NCBI GenBank assembly: GCA_020427865.1
Contig: JAGQNX010000130.1
Span: forward strand, 1 to 5,272
Length of the DNA stretch: 5,272 bases
From: a candidate division WWE3 bacterium
Lineage (GTDB): Bacteria > Patescibacteriota > WWE3 > UBA101185 > UBA10185
Direction: 5' to 3'
A program made the translations under genes and the position numbers. Below the pieces are notes generated by a model. It made no database searches, was not told the DNA's origin, and worked only from the letters and a program-made list of their open reading frames with translations. Shown piece by piece: positions 4,128-5,272 of the stretch (positions within the stretch are counted from its first letter, which is position 1; every line of letters starts with the position of its first letter).

Positions 4128-5272
4128 ATGGACTTACAAGACAAAAAGACAGAAGATTCTCGGTCTAAATCTCCTAGAGATACTGCGAATCAATGGCTAC
4201 TCACTTTGCGTTCTCCCCAGTCACAGCATTTTTTAGATGTAGGATTTACGGGTTTGCTAACAAAAGATGGTAGTCCTGTTTTTATTGTTTATTCTACAAT
4301 TAAAAAATTCTGTTCGTTTTTTCTTAAATATGTTTCTCTAAAATTGTGGGATTTGGTTCTTTTAGTGCGAAACATATTTAAGTATTCAGGAATTTTTGCA
4401 CAATTTAGTAAGCGCTGGTTAGTTAAAAAGCTTATATGGTCTCGGGGTAGGTTAGGTAAGCCTATTGCAAGCTTAATAGTGTTTTCTGTTGCTTTAGTAG
4501 TATTTACTGTTGGTGAAGTCTTAAACAGTTCTAAGCTTGTTAATAGGCAAGAAATAAACCCTGACTATTTAACAACCGTTACAGATATTATTCCCCAGCG
4601 ATATGTTGCACAAACAACTATTCCCGACAGCCGTAAACAAGCCACTTCTTTTACGTATGTTGTTGAAGGTGGGGATACTTTATCTGGTATTGGTACTAAG
4701 TTTAGAATTTCGGTTGATGCTATTAAATATGTAAATGGATTAACTGGGGACAGCATAAAACCTGGTGATAGTTTAACTATTCCACCTATTTCTGGTTTAA
4801 TACACGAAGTTAAAAAAGGTGAATCTTTAGCAGATATTGCAGATAAATATTCTGTGCCTGCACAGGCAATTGCTGACTTTAACTATATATTAGACACAAG
4901 TAAACTCGCTGTTGGTACTGAGCTTGTTATTCCAGATGCTAAAGTCCCTCGTCCTCCGGTTGTTGTTGCTTCTCCTGCATTTAGTGTGCCTGGTATTATT
5001 ACTGGCGGTGCCCCTACACCTAGTGATACTTTTTGTGTATGGCCTTCAACAGTTTATATTGTTACACAGTACTTTTCTTGGTATCACAATGGACTTGATA
5101 TTGCTACACCTTGGGGTCAAGTTCCTCCTTTATTTGCCTGTACAAGTGGTACTGTTGTTAGATCTGGTTGGGATCCTTATGGTTTGGGATTACATGTAGT
5201 TATTGATCATGGTGGAGGATATCAAACTGTTTATGGACATATGCAACAAATTAACGTAAGTTATGGCCAAGG
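4128..5272 (+). CDS. Membrane-anchored LysM-M23 peptidase (3' end missing)
   Basis: The frame is open from ATG 4128 to the window edge (381 residues). It starts with a roughly 110-residue basic N-terminal part containing an aromatic, amphipathic stretch (about 51-92). One membrane helix (about 112-130) follows. Outside are two LysM peptidoglycan-binding domains: 175-219 (YVVEGGDTLSGIGTKF to LTIPP) and 224-269 (HEVKKGESLADIADKY to LVIPD). After a Pro/Val-rich linker comes an M23 metallopeptidase domain with the zinc motif HNGLD (H320, D324), a G-x-V segment and VYGHM (H371). The final HxHFE motif would lie beyond the edge, so whether the enzyme is active cannot be judged. Active members cut peptidoglycan cross-bridges or stems; inactive ones activate amidases. 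C303 and C338 may form a disulfide. The start has no Shine-Dalgarno but follows a TATAAT at 4109, consistent with a very short leader. Confidence 0.88.
   Translation, partial: MDLQDKKTEDSRSKSPRDTANQWLLTLRSPQSQHFLDVGFTGLLTKDGSPVFIVYSTIKKFCSFFLKYVSLKLWDLVLLVRNIFKYSGIFAQFSKRWLVKKLIWSRGRLGKPIASLIVFSVALVVFTVGEVLNSSKLVNRQEINPDYLTTVTDIIPQRYVAQTTIPDSRKQATSFTYVVEGGDTLSGIGTKFRISVDAIKYVNGLTGDSIKPGDSLTIPPISGLIHEVKKGESLADIADKYSVPAQAIADFNYILDTSKLAVGTELVIPDAKVPRPPVVVASPAFSVPGIITGGAPTPSDTFCVWPSTVYIVTQYFSWYHNGLDIATPWGQVPPLFACTSGTVVRSGWDPYGLGLHVVIDHGGGYQTVYGHMQQINVSYGQ

Noticed and set aside
4565..4756. 63-residue minus-strand frame
   Set aside because: Antisense to the linker and first LysM domain of the peptidase gene.
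4912..5199. 95-residue Leu/Val-rich plus-strand frame
   Set aside because: Out-of-frame reading of the LysM-M23 gene; the Leu-rich composition is an artefact of T-rich codons.

Overview
The window is AT-rich bacterial DNA in which every complete gene ends in TAA and almost no start has a Shine-Dalgarno sequence. Several ATGs sit directly behind a TATAAT box. Three things together suggest a Patescibacteria (CPR) genome, perhaps Microgenomates-like, but this is inference: a small DUF11-type surface protein with an LPETG tail, a class F-like sortase, and a DPM1-like glycosyltransferase beside the start of a membrane protein beginning with a KPQYYFGGWD-type sequence. No in-frame TGA is seen, so the standard bacterial code fits.

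Layout. Bases 1-107 hold the start of a minus-strand membrane protein. Bases 108-189 are a divergent promoter region. Bases 190-951 encode a family 2 glycosyltransferase. The 269 bp of 952-1220 carry no convincing gene. They hold a perfect consensus promoter (TTGACA, 17 bp, TATAAT), a second promoter nearer the next gene, and two interleaved inverted repeats. Bases 1221-1916 encode a secreted LPETG-anchored protein. Bases 1917-2061 are highly structured: one hairpin, then three related arms that can form two mutually exclusive long hairpins. Bases 2062-2715 encode the sortase. Bases 2716-2840 contain a GC-rich hairpin. Bases 2841-4076 encode transcription termination factor Rho, with an Asn/Lys-rich tail in place of the usual N-terminal helical domain. 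From 4128 to the window end runs a membrane-anchored protein with two LysM domains and an M23 peptidase domain, cut by the edge before its HxH motif.

How the genes fit together. The glycosyltransferase, the LPETG protein, the sortase and the LysM-M23 protein all point to the cell envelope: glycan building, covalent attachment of a surface protein, and peptidoglycan remodelling. The LPETG protein and sortase are adjacent and co-directional, so they are a likely substrate-enzyme pair. Rho is a housekeeping gene between the envelope genes. The most unusual element is the three-arm inverted-repeat region between substrate and sortase. All of its non-Watson-Crick positions are G-U on the sense strand, which suggests an RNA switch or a regulated intergenic structure.
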